Source: Roseomonas sp. 18066 (GTDB lineage Bacteria; Pseudomonadota; Alphaproteobacteria; Acetobacterales; Acetobacteraceae). From it: 60,989 nucleotides of DNA. Under the pieces are notes generated by a model. It saw only the letters and a program-made list of their open reading frames with translations, ran no database searches and was not told the origin of the DNA. Both the position numbers and the translations under genes were made by a program. Positions 1-7,945 of this stretch are shown here, piece after piece; position 1 is the stretch's first letter, and every line of letters begins with the position of its first letter. The DNA is taken from assembly GCF_902706185.1 (NCBI RefSeq), contig NZ_CACSJM010000012.1, positions 1-60,989 of the forward strand, written 5' to 3'.

Positions 1-119
1 GCCCTGTGCCATAGTCACCCCCAAGCACGGCCGGCTGCGGGCTTTCCGCAGCGCTGCCCCCTCCACCACCACCGGCCCCGCCGAACGGGCCGGACCATGT
101 CAGATGAGGATCCCAGACC

Positions 120-1718
120 ATGGCCTCCCGTCGTTCCTTCCTGGCCGGCGCCGCGGCGCTTTCCGCCGCCCCGCTGCTGCCTTCCGCCCCCGCCATCGCC
201 CAGGGCAGCGCGGCGCACACGCTGCGCTTCATCCCCCAGGCCGACGTGACCGTGCTGGACCCGCTGAGCACCACCTCCTACGCGGTGCGCAACCACGGCC
301 ATCTCTGCTGGGACACGCTCTACGGCCTGGACATCGACTTCCGCCCGCAGCCGCAGCTGGCCGAGGGCCATGTGGTCGAGGATGACGGCAAGCGCTGGAC
401 CTTCACGCTGCGCGACGGCCCGACCTTCCACGATGGCGAGAAGATCCGCGCCAGCGACGCCGTCGCCTCGATCAAGCGCTGGATGACCCGCGACACCCAT
501 GGCCAGACGCTCGCCGCGCGCCTCGACGAGATCAGCGTCATCGACGACCGCCGCTTCGTGCTGCGCCTCAAGCGCCCCTTCGGCGCCATGCTCGACGCGC
601 TGGGCAAGTCCTCCTCCTATCCCTGCTTCATCTATCCGGAGCGCTTCGCCAGCACCCCGGCGACGACCCCGCTGAAGGAGGTGGTGGGCAGCGGCCCCTA
701 CCGCTTCGTCGCCAATGAATGGCAGTCGGGCAGCCAGGTGGTCTACCAGAAGTACGACCGCTACTCGCCGACGCCGGTCGGCGCGCCGGGCGTCACCGCC
801 GGGCCGAAGATCGCCGGCTTCGAGCGGCTGGAATGGCGCATCATCATGGACCCGGCGACGGCCGGCGCCGCGCTGCAGTCCGGCGAGATCGACTGGTGGG
901 AGCGGGTCGCGCCCGACCTGCGCGACGTGCTGGGCCGCCGCCGCGACGTGGTGGTCGACCGCGTCGAGACCAATGGCACCGTCGCCATGCTGCGCCCCAA
1001 CCACCTGACCGCGCCCTTCAACGACCCGGCGGTGCGCCGCGCCATCTGGCCGGCCCTGACCCAGTCGGACTTCATGAGCTCGATCTTCAGCGATCGCAGC
1101 CTGTGGAAGGACGGGCTGGGCGCCTTCCCGATCGACACCACCTTCGCCAGCGACGAGGGCATGTCGGCCATCACCAGCCCGCGCAACCTGGAAGCCGCGC
1201 GCAAGGCCCTGGCCGCCACCGGCAAAGCCGGCGCCAGGACCGTGGTGCTGCATCCGGGCGACCAGATCAACAACAGCGCCCTGACCACGGTCGCCACCGA
1301 CATGCTGAAGAAGGTCGGGCTGGCGGCCGAGGACGCCGTCTCCGACTGGGGCACCATGCTGCAGCGCCGCGCCAAGAAGGAGCCGCTGGAGCAGGGCGGC
1401 TGGAGCGCCGTGGTGGTGCTGTTCGGCGGCGAGGACCTGGCCAATCCGGGCGGCCATCCGCTGCTGCGCACCAACGGCCAGGATGCCTGGTTCGGCTGGC
1501 CCAGCAGCAGCGAGATCGAGGGCCTGCGCGACGCCTGGTTCGAGGCGCCGACCGTCGACGCGCAGAAGGAAATCTGCCGCAAGATCCAGGCGAAGTTCTT
1601 CGAGGAGGTGCCTTACTTCCCGCTCGGCCAGTACTTCGTCGACAGCGCCTATCGCCGCAACCTGAAGGTCGAGCGCCGCGGCCTGTCGCTGCCGCTGAAC
1701 GCCCGCCGCGAGGCTTGA
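120..1718 (+). CDS. ABC transporter substrate-binding protein, family 5 (peptide/nickel type)
   Basis: Predicted 532-residue periplasmic receptor of the DppA/OppA family (SBP_bac_5), which captures peptides or other small solutes for an ABC importer. The N-terminus is Tat-like: twin Arg at residues 4-5, a hydrophobic Ala-rich stretch, and an AIAQ cleavage region near residue 28. The mature part has family hallmarks, including the LDP segment after the first strand, a FHDG motif, VGSGPYRF and FNDPAVRRAI. The length is normal for the family. GAGG lies about ten bases before the ATG. No permease or ATPase gene is adjacent, so it is an orphan receptor here. Its closest relative in the window is the convergent gene at 1756-3324. 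The ligand cannot be told from sequence. Confidence 0.93.
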   Translation: MASRRSFLAGAAALSAAPLLPSAPAIAQGSAAHTLRFIPQADVTVLDPLSTTSYAVRNHGHLCWDTLYGLDIDFRPQPQLAEGHVVEDDGKRWTFTLRDGPTFHDGEKIRASDAVASIKRWMTRDTHGQTLAARLDEISVIDDRRFVLRLKRPFGAMLDALGKSSSYPCFIYPERFASTPATTPLKEVVGSGPYRFVANEWQSGSQVVYQKYDRYSPTPVGAPGVTAGPKIAGFERLEWRIIMDPATAGAALQSGEIDWWERVAPDLRDVLGRRRDVVVDRVETNGTVAMLRPNHLTAPFNDPAVRRAIWPALTQSDFMSSIFSDRSLWKDGLGAFPIDTTFASDEGMSAITSPRNLEAARKALAATGKAGARTVVLHPGDQINNSALTTVATDMLKKVGLAAEDAVSDWGTMLQRRAKKEPLEQGGWSAVVVLFGGEDLANPGGHPLLRTNGQDAWFGWPSSSEIEGLRDAWFEAPTVDAQKEICRKIQAKFFEEVPYFPLGQYFVDSAYRRNLKVERRGLSLPLNARREA

Positions 1719-1724
1719 CGTCAA

Positions 1725-1752
1725 GGGGGGGAGCCTCGTTGGGCTCCCCCTT
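1725..1752. terminator. Stem-loop between convergent genes, probable terminator
   Basis: A perfect 9-bp stem (GGGGGAGCC / GGCTCCCCC) with a 6-base loop lies between the facing stop codons of the two SBP genes and is followed by TTCC. The T-tract is poor, but the position between convergent genes fits a bidirectional terminator. Confidence 0.55.
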
Positions 1753-1755
1753 CCG

Positions 1756-3324
1756 CTACCGCGTCTCGATGCCCCAGAAGGTCGGAAAGCCGGGCTGCGG
1801 GTCGGAAAGGCGGCTGCCGCGATAGGCGGTGCGCGCCATCAGCTGCCCCAGCGGCAGATAGGGCAGGTCTTCGAAAGCCTGCCGCTGCATCTCCGCCGCC
1901 AGCGTCTTCTGCTCGGCTTCCTCGCCGCTGCGCATCCACTGGTCGCGCAAGGCCTCCAGCGCTGGGCTCTGCGGCCAGCCGCGTCCCTGGCCATTCGCCC
2001 GGATCGAGGCGTTCACCGCCGGATCCAGCTGGTCCAGCCCCGACCAGAACGTGCAGAAGACACTCCAGCCGCCCTGCTCGACCGGCTCCGGACGGTTGAT
2101 CCGCGACAGGGTCGAGCCCCAGTCCAGCGCCTGGTAATCCACGTTGAAGCCGATGCGCTGGAGCAGGTCGGCCGCCACATCGGCCAGCGCCTTCAGGGTT
2201 GGCAGGTCGGTCGGCGCCAGCACGACGATGCGCTGGCCCGTGTAGCCGGCCTCCGCCAGCGCCCGCTTCGCCGCGGCCAGGTCGCGCGGGCCGGTCAGCG
2301 CCGCCATGCCGGCATCGCTCGCCATCGGCGTGCCGGGGCAGAAGAAGCCGACGCCGCCATGCCAGGAATCCGGCGCGTCGCCGGCGCTGGCCTGCATGAA
2401 ATCCGATTGCGCCAGCGCCGGCAGGATCGCCCGCCGCACCGCCGGATTGTCGAAGGGCGGCTGCCGGTGGTTCAGCCGCATGCAGCCGATGAAGCCGGTG
2501 CGCTCCATCACCGCCACGCGGATCTGCCGGTCGCGCGCCAGCAGCGGCAGCTGGTCGAAGGTCGGCGCCTCCCACCAGTCGACCTCGCCGGCCCTGAGCG
2601 CCGAGGCCGCCGTCGCCGGATCGGGCAGCACCTGCCATTCGATGCGCTCGATCGACGCGCGCTTGCCGCCGGCGGTGAAGCTGGGCGGCTCCTGCCGGGG
2701 CTGATAGGCTTCGTTGCGGGCATAGGCGACGCGGGCGCCGGCCAGGCGTTCCTCGGCCAGGAAGCGGAAGGGGCCGCTGCCGACCATCTCGCGCACCTGC
2801 TGGAAGGGGTCGGTCTGCGCCAGCCGCTCCGGCATGATGACGCAGACCGGCGAGCCCGGTTTTCCGAGAGCGTAGCGCAGCAGCGGGAACTTCTCTTTCA
2901 GCCGGAACACGATGCTGCGGTCGTCGGCCGCCTCCAGCGACGCCGTCGCCGCCAGCAGCGACTGCCCCAGCCCGTCCCGCGCGCCCCAACGCCGGATCGA
3001 GGCGACGCAGTCCCGCGCCAGCACCGGCGCGCCGTCATGGAAGCGCAGCCCCTCGCGGAGCGTCAGCCGCCAGGTCAGCCCATCGGCCTCGACGCTGTCG
3101 CCCGCGACCATCTGCGGCCGGATGCGGTACTCGGCATCCATGCCATAGAGCGTGTCGAAGACCATCAGCGCGTGGTTGCGCGTCACATAGGCGCTGGTCC
3201 AGACCGGGTCGAGCACCGCCAGATCCGCCTGCGGCACGAAGCGCAGCGGCGTCGCGGCCCGCGCCAGGCGCGGCGCCGCGAGGCTGAGGGGCGCGGCCAG
3301 GACCAGGCGACGGGAAAGGCTCAT
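1756..3324 (-). CDS. ABC transporter substrate-binding protein, family 5 (peptide/nickel type)
   Basis: Predicted 522-residue periplasmic solute receptor of the same SBP_bac_5 family as its convergent neighbour. Signal peptide: RR at residues 5-6, hydrophobic core, and an Ala-rich cleavage region at about 20-24. The two proteins align along most of their length: LRFxPQAD, LDP, RNH, DTLYGxD, FHDG, VGSGPxRF, DPATA, FDNPAVRRAI in place of FNDPAVRRAI, and QSDFM. They are therefore diverged paralogues. AAGGAG lies nine bases before the ATG. No transporter membrane genes are next to it. The substrate is unknown; peptides, opines and glycosides are all handled by this family. Confidence 0.93.
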   Translation of the reverse strand: MSLSRRLVLAAPLSLAAPRLARAATPLRFVPQADLAVLDPVWTSAYVTRNHALMVFDTLYGMDAEYRIRPQMVAGDSVEADGLTWRLTLREGLRFHDGAPVLARDCVASIRRWGARDGLGQSLLAATASLEAADDRSIVFRLKEKFPLLRYALGKPGSPVCVIMPERLAQTDPFQQVREMVGSGPFRFLAEERLAGARVAYARNEAYQPRQEPPSFTAGGKRASIERIEWQVLPDPATAASALRAGEVDWWEAPTFDQLPLLARDRQIRVAVMERTGFIGCMRLNHRQPPFDNPAVRRAILPALAQSDFMQASAGDAPDSWHGGVGFFCPGTPMASDAGMAALTGPRDLAAAKRALAEAGYTGQRIVVLAPTDLPTLKALADVAADLLQRIGFNVDYQALDWGSTLSRINRPEPVEQGGWSVFCTFWSGLDQLDPAVNASIRANGQGRGWPQSPALEALRDQWMRSGEEAEQKTLAAEMQRQAFEDLPYLPLGQLMARTAYRGSRLSDPQPGFPTFWGIETR

Positions 3325-3420
3325 GGCAAGCGGGCTCCTTCAGGCGGACGTCTTGCCGCCATCAATCCCGCTGCGCCCACCCCTTGTCAAAGCGCGGCCG
3401 CCGCCGCCGCCGGCGCCCCG

Positions 3421-3850
3421 ATAAAAAATGCGTGGAGGCACCACGTTTACCACTGTGAAAGGAAGCTCCCGCAATAGTGAGCCCACGCCAAACACGGCGC
3501 CACCAACGCCACCGCAGGACGCAGCCATGACCCTCTCCCTCGCCCCCGCCGCCACCGCCGCCCGCGCCAACGAAGCCGCTGCCTTCGAGAAGGTGCTGGG
3601 CCTGCTGACGGCGGCGCATCGCGGCGGCGAGGCCGCCCGGGCCCAGGCGCTGCGGATGAACGACAAGCTCTGGCAGGCGATCCTGCAGGCGGTGGCCCGC
3701 GCCGACAGCGCGCTCGCTCTGCCGATGCGCCAGGGCCTGGCGGCGCTGGGTGTCGCCGTGCTGCGCGAGCAGGGCCGCGCCCAGCCCAACCTGGACCTGC
3801 TGGTCGCCATCAACCAGCGCGTCCTGGCCGGCCTCGCCACCCGCCACTGA
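3421..3850 (+). repeat. Tandem duplication unit 1 (leader plus FlaF-like gene)
   Basis: This unit and the one at 3940-4368 are near-identical direct repeats of about 430 bp, offset by 518-519 bp. Identity begins about 100 bp before the ATG. Both leaders carry CCGATAA, then GTGGAGGCACCACG plus TTTACCAC, then a GGAAGCTCCCGCAATAGTGA block. It runs to the stop codon. The leader between the GGAAG block and the ATG has diverged more than the coding part. Confidence 0.85.
3527..3850 (+). CDS. FlaF-like flagellin-regulator family protein, copy 1
   Basis: Small 107-residue all-alpha protein. Its C-terminal half fits the alphaproteobacterial FlaF family (FlaF acts with FlbT to balance flagellin synthesis and secretion): an Asn-x-x-x-Trp pair (MNDKLWQAIL, residues 49-58), a Leu-Pro-x-Arg segment (LALPMRQGL) and a terminal LDLLVAINQRVLAGL resembling the family's LIDINRxIMxGL. 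I chose the internal ATG rather than an upstream one because it coincides with the start of the second copy and with the end of leader divergence. No flagellin, FlbT or basal-body gene is nearby, so the family call rests on motif likeness alone. It differs from copy 2 at only three residues (positions 10, 12 and 15). Confidence 0.6.
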   Translation: MTLSLAPAATAARANEAAAFEKVLGLLTAAHRGGEAARAQALRMNDKLWQAILQAVARADSALALPMRQGLAALGVAVLREQGRAQPNLDLLVAINQRVLAGLATRH

Positions 3851-3877
3851 TTTCTTCCCGACGACCGTCCTGCACCT

Positions 3878-3907
3878 GGCCCCGGGGCATCGCCTCGGGG
3901 CCTTTTT
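3878..3907 (+). terminator. Rho-independent terminator after FlaF-like copy 1
   Basis: Ten-bp stem (3878-3887 with 3893-3902, one G-T wobble), 5-base loop CATCG, then five T. This is the clearest intrinsic terminator in the window. It sits 28 bp after the stop of the first FlaF-like gene, so the second copy probably has its own promoter in the duplicated leader. Confidence 0.85.
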
Positions 3908-3939
3908 CATGCCCGCAGCCCGGCCCTGACAGAAAACCG

Positions 3940-4368
3940 ATAAGAACTGCGTGGAGGCACCACGTTTACCACCGCGAAAGGAAGCTCCCGCAATAGTGAG
4001 CCCACGCCGAACGTGGCGCCGAACCCGAAACGCAGGACGCCGCCATGACCCTCTCCCTCGCCCCCGCCGCCATCGCCGTCCGCGCCAAGGAGGCCGCTGC
4101 CTTCGAGAAGGTGCTGGGCCTGCTGACGGCGGCGCATCGCGGCGGCGAGGCCGCCCGGGCCCAGGCCCTGCGGATGAACGACAAGCTCTGGCAGGCGATC
4201 CTGCAGGCGGTGGCCCGCGCCGACAGCGCGCTCGCCTTGCCGATGCGCCAGGGCCTGGCGGCGCTGGGTGTCGCCGTGCTGCGCGAGCAGGGCCGCGCCC
4301 AGCCCAACCTCGACCTGCTGGTGGCCATCAATCAGCGTGTCCTGGCCGGCCTCGCCACCCGCCACTGA
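3940..4368 (+). repeat. Tandem duplication unit 2 (leader plus FlaF-like gene)
   Basis: Second unit of the direct repeat described at 3421-3850. The conserved leader block GTGGAGGCACCACG starts at 3951 here and at 3432 in unit 1. The one-base difference in offset between the leader blocks and the ATGs shows a small indel since duplication. Confidence 0.85.
4045..4368 (+). CDS. FlaF-like flagellin-regulator family protein, copy 2
   Basis: A 107-residue protein identical to copy 1 except for Ile10, Val12 and Lys15 (Thr, Ala and Asn in copy 1). The conserved Trp, the Leu-Pro-x-Arg segment and the terminal AINQRVLAGL are retained, so both copies look functional. The preceding terminator and the duplicated leader suggest separate transcription of each copy. 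Since only the first 15 residues differ, the duplication is recent or kept uniform by gene conversion. Function is inferred from resemblance to FlaF; no flagellar genes are in the window. Confidence 0.6.
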   Translation: MTLSLAPAAIAVRAKEAAAFEKVLGLLTAAHRGGEAARAQALRMNDKLWQAILQAVARADSALALPMRQGLAALGVAVLREQGRAQPNLDLLVAINQRVLAGLATRH

Positions 4369-4456
4369 GACCATTCCGGCGGGCGCCATGGAACCAAAGG
4401 CCCCGCCCGAGCATTGCCGTCTCGCCCCCAGCAGGGCTCAGCGCGGGACCCCGGAC

Positions 4457-5020
4457 ATGCTCACCCTCATCGACAAGGCCATGCTGGCCAGCCGCCATAT
4501 CCTGACGGTCTTCTTCCTGGGCCTGGTGGTCGCCCTCGGCCTCTACGCGCTGCGCTTCGTCACCAAGCTCTGGGAATTCGCCAGCCGGCTGTTCACCATG
4601 GCCGAGAATGACGACCTGCTCGAGCTGCTGCACCTGGCGGATTCCGCGCTGGTCGCCTCGATGGTCGCGATGGTCGCCATCTCCTCCTATGACAGCCTGG
4701 TCTCGCGGCTGAAGGAGGATGCGGCCGCCGAGCGGATGCATTGGGTGGGCGGGCTCGACACCGGCGACCTGAAGCTGAAGCTGGCCACCAGCATCGTCGC
4801 CATCTCCTCCATCCAGCTGCTGCAGATGTTCCTGCGCCCCGGCGGCTATGACGACCGGGAGACGATGTGGGCCCTGGTCATCCACGGCACCTTCCTGGCC
4901 GGCGCCCTGACGCTCGGCCTGCTGGAGCGGCTCGGCGCCGGCAAGGCGGCCGCCGCGCATGGCGACCGCAAGGAAGTGCACGACCCGGCGTCGAAAGAAG
5001 ACCGCCAGGAAAAGGAATAG
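4457..5020 (+). CDS. UPF0114 / YqhA-type inner-membrane protein
   Basis: Predicted 187-residue integral membrane protein of the UPF0114 (TIGR00645) family, whose biochemical role is not established. It starts with the family-typical MLTLIDKAMLASRHIL. Hydrophobic segments lie at about residues 14-34, 53-75, 105-126 and 135-155, and the tail is charged and Lys/Glu/Asp-rich from about 160. The length matches the family (160-190). The start at 4457 was preferred over an in-frame ATG at 4388 because the homology begins here. It lies 88 bp after the second FlaF-like gene and may be read with it. Confidence 0.88.
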   Translation: MLTLIDKAMLASRHILTVFFLGLVVALGLYALRFVTKLWEFASRLFTMAENDDLLELLHLADSALVASMVAMVAISSYDSLVSRLKEDAAAERMHWVGGLDTGDLKLKLATSIVAISSIQLLQMFLRPGGYDDRETMWALVIHGTFLAGALTLGLLERLGAGKAAAAHGDRKEVHDPASKEDRQEKE

Positions 5021-5030
5021 GGCGCCCGGC

Positions 5031-6077
5031 TCAGGGCAGCAGCAGGAAGGGCGCGCCGGAGTCGCGGCACACTTCCCGCACCTCCTCGATCAGCGTCGGC
5101 GTCATCGGGATGCCGGAGACGCTGCGCTCGGCGAAGGCGGCATATTCCGGGTCGCCCGGCACCAGCACCTTCTGCGCCGCATCCGCCGGGGTGGTGGCGC
5201 GCATCCGGTCGGTCAGCCCGTCGAGCTCGGCGCGGAAATCGCCGGCGTCGCGGAACGCCCCCGGGTCGATCACCAGGAAGAAGTGGCCGGTGATGCGGTC
5301 CTCGGCCGAGGCGCCGGTCAGCGTGGCGCAGAGAATTTCCACCATCAGCGCCAGGCCGTAGCCCTTGTGGCCGCCCAGCGTCCGCGTGCCGCCCAGCGGC
5401 GCCAGCAGCTTGGTCTCGGCGGCGATGGCCGAATCCTGCTCGGGTGTGCCCTCGGTGGTCAGCGCCCAGCCTTCCGGCAGCCGCTTGCCGGCGCGCCGCG
5501 CGATCGAGACCTTGCCGTAAGCCACCGTCGTCGTCGCCATGTCGAGCGAGACCGGCGGATGCCGCTGCCCCGGCGCCGAGAAGGCGATCGGATTGGTGCC
5601 CAGCTGCGGCTGCCGGCCGAAGACCGGCACCAGGAAGGGGGTGAAGGCATTGGTCAGCGACAGGCCGATCAGCCCTTCATAGGCCGCCATCTGCGCGTAG
5701 TAGCCCGCCGCGCCATAGTGGTTGGAGCCGCAGACGCCGACCACGCCGACGCCGGTGTCCTTCGCCTTGGCGATGGCCAGCCGCATCGCCAGCAGCGCCG
5801 CGGTGTGGCCGATGCTGTGATGCGCATCGACCAGCGCGGTGGACGGCCGCTCCTGCCGGATGCTGGGCACCGCGCGGGGGTCGAGCTCGCCGCTGGCGAA
5901 GAAGCGCTGGTAGTGCGGCAGCATGCCGATGCCATGCGAATCGACGCCGCGCAGGTCGGTGTCGACCATGACCTCGGCGGCCTCCTCGGCGGCCGGCAGG
6001 GCCATGCCCCATTGGGTGAAGACGGCGACGATCTGCCGGCGCAGCAGCGGCGCGGCGATCAACGGCAGGTGCTCCAT
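5031..6077 (-). CDS. Ldh2 family malate/L-lactate/ureidoglycolate-type dehydrogenase
   Basis: Predicted 348-residue cytosolic NAD(P)-dependent 2-hydroxyacid oxidoreductase of the Ldh_2 family (not the Rossmann-type malate dehydrogenase). Motifs: GVDSHGIGMLPHY with the catalytic His near the N-terminus, GSNHYGAAGYYA in the middle, GTNPIAFSAPG, and GGHKGYGLALMVE in the C-terminal half. I placed the start at the internal ATG because AAAAGGGG precedes it by about eight bases and homology starts at LPLIAAPLLRRQI. It is divergent from the GntR gene across about 100 bp that hold a candidate GntR operator. Members oxidise malate, lactate, ureidoglycolate or 2,3-diketogulonate; the substrate here is open, but the neighbours suggest a sugar acid. 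Confidence 0.9.
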   Translation of the reverse strand: MEHLPLIAAPLLRRQIVAVFTQWGMALPAAEEAAEVMVDTDLRGVDSHGIGMLPHYQRFFASGELDPRAVPSIRQERPSTALVDAHHSIGHTAALLAMRLAIAKAKDTGVGVVGVCGSNHYGAAGYYAQMAAYEGLIGLSLTNAFTPFLVPVFGRQPQLGTNPIAFSAPGQRHPPVSLDMATTTVAYGKVSIARRAGKRLPEGWALTTEGTPEQDSAIAAETKLLAPLGGTRTLGGHKGYGLALMVEILCATLTGASAEDRITGHFFLVIDPGAFRDAGDFRAELDGLTDRMRATTPADAAQKVLVPGDPEYAAFAERSVSGIPMTPTLIEEVREVCRDSGAPFLLLP

Positions 6078-6156
6078 GGCGCGGACCCCTTTTTTCCAGA
6101 CCTTGACCGCATTCATCGGCCCGAAGCGGGGACCTGTCCATGCCACCACTGCTGCC

Positions 6157-6172
6157 ATCTGCTATTGCAGAT
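6157..6172. promoter_or_regulatory. Inverted repeat, candidate GntR operator
   Basis: ATCTGC-TATT-GCAGAT is a perfect 6-bp dyad with a 4-base spacer. It ends three bases before the GTG start of the GntR-family gene and lies 80-95 bp upstream of the divergent dehydrogenase. The size and position fit an autoregulatory FadR-subfamily operator that could control both directions. Binding is inferred. Confidence 0.55.
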
Positions 6173-6174
6173 AG

Positions 6175-6921
6175 GTGTCGCAAACTGCTATGGCGGATGC
6201 CATGTCCAGCGCCCATGCCGTCGCCGCCTTCGCCTCCGAGGAAATCCTCTCTTTGGCCGAGCGGGCCTATCGGCGGCTGCGCGACGCCATCGTCGACGGC
6301 TCGCTGCCCGGCGGCGGCCGCGTCTCGGAACGCTCGCTGGCGCTGTCGCTGGGCATTTCCGCCCAGCCGGTGCGCGAGGCGCTGCGCCGGCTGGAGGCCG
6401 AGGGCATGGTCATCACCAGCCCGCGCCGCGGCACGCTGGTCGCCGAATTCGGCCCCGAGCGCCTGGCCGAGATGGGGCTGGTGCGCATCGCCCTCGAGGG
6501 CGCCGCCGCGGCGCTGGCCGCCCGCCGCGCGACGCCCGCCGATATCGCGGCCCTGCGCCGGCAATTGAACGAAATGGCGCCGGCGACGGCGGCCGGCGAC
6601 ATCGTCGCCTTGGCCGAGGCCAATGAGCGCTTCCACGACCTGGTCAACGCCATCGCCGGCAACAGCCTGGTGGTGCGCTCGCTGGAGGCGATCCGCGCCT
6701 ATGACCATTTCGGCCGGCTGCGCGCGCTGCGCAGCTCGCCGCGCGAGCCGGCGGTGGCGTTCCGCGAGCATGCCGGCATCGTCGCCGCCATCCGCCGCGG
6801 CGCGCCGAAGCAGGCGGAGGCGCGGATGCGCGCCCATGTCGAACGATCCCTGGTGGCCAGCGGCATCATCCGCGCCGACGGCACCAGCGATCCCATCAAC
6901 CCGAAGGAAACGACGCCATGA
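6175..6921 (+). CDS. GntR family (FadR/FCD subfamily) transcriptional regulator
   Basis: Predicted 248-residue DNA-binding regulator. The N-terminal winged helix (about residues 24-88) contains LAERAYRRLRDAIVDGSLPG, then SERSLALSLGISAQPVREAL, then RLEAEGMV. An all-helical FCD effector domain follows (about 95-230), with the Asp/His-rich pocket typical of metal-carboxylate binding (ANERFHDLV, REHAGIVAAI). The GTG at 6175 is adjacent to the palindrome; in-frame ATGs at 6190 and 6202 are alternatives. Its stop overlaps the next start (ATGA), so the lyase gene is translationally coupled. It probably responds to a sugar acid handled by the flanking enzymes. Confidence 0.92.
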   Translation: MSQTAMADAMSSAHAVAAFASEEILSLAERAYRRLRDAIVDGSLPGGGRVSERSLALSLGISAQPVREALRRLEAEGMVITSPRRGTLVAEFGPERLAEMGLVRIALEGAAAALAARRATPADIAALRRQLNEMAPATAAGDIVALAEANERFHDLVNAIAGNSLVVRSLEAIRAYDHFGRLRALRSSPREPAVAFREHAGIVAAIRRGAPKQAEARMRAHVERSLVASGIIRADGTSDPINPKETTP

Positions 6922-7850
6922 CCACCGAGATCTCGCCGACGCTGCGAAAGGCCCTGGGCGGCATTTCCGGCATCCTGGTCACCCCCTTCAACGCCGATGA
7001 ATCGCTGGCCCTGCCGAAGCTGAAGCCGGTGATCGACCGCGCGGTGAAGGCCGGCGTGCATGTGCTGGTGGCCAATGGCAACACCAGCGAGTTCTACGGC
7101 ATGACCACGGCCGAGGCCGAGGCCGCCGTCCACGCCGCCGCCGAGCAGGTGGCCGGGCGCGTGCCGCTGCTGGCCGGCGTCGGCCGCAGCATCAACGACG
7201 CCGTGGCCCTCGCCCGCGCCTCGCGCGCCGCCGGCGCCAGCGCGCTGATGGTGCACCAGCCCCCCGACCCCTTCGTCAGCCCGCGCGGCATTTTGTCATA
7301 CGTCCAGCGCATCGCGGAGGCGGGCCAGGGCTTGCCGGTCGTGCTGTATCTTCGCGACGACGGCATCGGCAATGACAATATCATCGCCCTCTGCCAGATC
7401 CCTGGCGTCGTGGGCGTGAAGTGGGCGGCGCCGACGCCGCTGCGGCTGGGCGAAATCATCCGCGCCACCCGCGGCAGCGGCATCGCCTGGATCGGTGGCC
7501 TGGCCGAGACCTGGGCGCCGCCTTTCTATGCCGTCGGCGCCCGCGGCTACACCTCCGGCCTGATCAATGTCTGGCCCGAGCACAGCGTCGCCATCCACAC
7601 CGCGCTGGAGGCCGGCGACTATCCCCGCGCCGCGCAGCTGATCGAGACCATGTCCGCCTTCGAGGCGCTGCGCGCCGAGGAGCGCAACGGCACCAATGTC
7701 TCCGTCGTCAAGGCGGCGCTGCAGATGCTGGGCGATGATTGCGGCCCGACCCGGCCGCCCTCGGCCTGGCCGCTGACGCCGAAGGCCGAGGCCGAGCTGC
7801 GCCGCCGCCTGACCGAATGGGGCCTGATCCGCCCCCTCGCCGCCGAATAG
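6918..7850 (+). CDS. Dihydrodipicolinate synthase / KdgD superfamily lyase
   Basis: Predicted 310-residue TIM-barrel Schiff-base aldolase or dehydratase of the DapA superfamily. The N-terminal strand GISGILVTPF, the Tyr of LPVVLYLRD and the Schiff-base Lys in PGVVGVKWA are all present. The overall pattern resembles 5-dehydro-4-deoxyglucarate dehydratases and related sugar-acid lyases more than true DapA. A substrate-loop difference (NGNTSEFYG in place of the GTTGE-type loop) argues against lysine biosynthesis. It overlaps the GntR stop by four bases and is followed by a strong hairpin and a TctC receptor. Inferred role: cleavage or dehydration of a keto-deoxy sugar acid. Confidence 0.88.
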   Translation: MTTEISPTLRKALGGISGILVTPFNADESLALPKLKPVIDRAVKAGVHVLVANGNTSEFYGMTTAEAEAAVHAAAEQVAGRVPLLAGVGRSINDAVALARASRAAGASALMVHQPPDPFVSPRGILSYVQRIAEAGQGLPVVLYLRDDGIGNDNIIALCQIPGVVGVKWAAPTPLRLGEIIRATRGSGIAWIGGLAETWAPPFYAVGARGYTSGLINVWPEHSVAIHTALEAGDYPRAAQLIETMSAFEALRAEERNGTNVSVVKAALQMLGDDCGPTRPPSAWPLTPKAEAELRRRLTEWGLIRPLAAE

Positions 7851-7862
7851 TTTTGCCGGTTT

Positions 7863-7887
7863 GCCGGGCGGCCGATGGCCGCCCGGC
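7863..7887 (+). other. Strong intercistronic stem-loop
   Basis: A perfect 11-bp GC stem (GCCGGGCGGCC / GGCCGCCCGGC) with a GAT loop lies 12 bp after the lyase stop and about 60 bp before the TctC gene. No T-tract follows. It could attenuate read-through or protect mRNA 3' ends so that receptor and enzyme are made at different levels. Confidence 0.5.
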
Positions 7888-7945
7888 GCGTTCCGCCGTG
7901 CCGTGCCGTGCCCGCCCAAGAACGAAGAATCACGGGAAGAAAACG

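Noticed and set aside
34..52. 7-bp hairpin GCTGCGG / CCGCAGC near the left edge
   Set aside because: No T-tract and no upstream gene visible; too little context to call a terminator.
15..1724. 569-residue open frame antisense to the first SBP gene
   Set aside because: Very high GC removes stop codons from antisense frames; the product is Ala/Gly/Arg/His-rich without any domain, while the plus strand encodes a clear SBP.
3418..3944. CCGATAA in front of both FlaF-like copies as a sigma-28 -10 box
   Set aside because: It resembles the FliA -10 element, but no TAAA-type -35 box lies at the required spacing in either copy.
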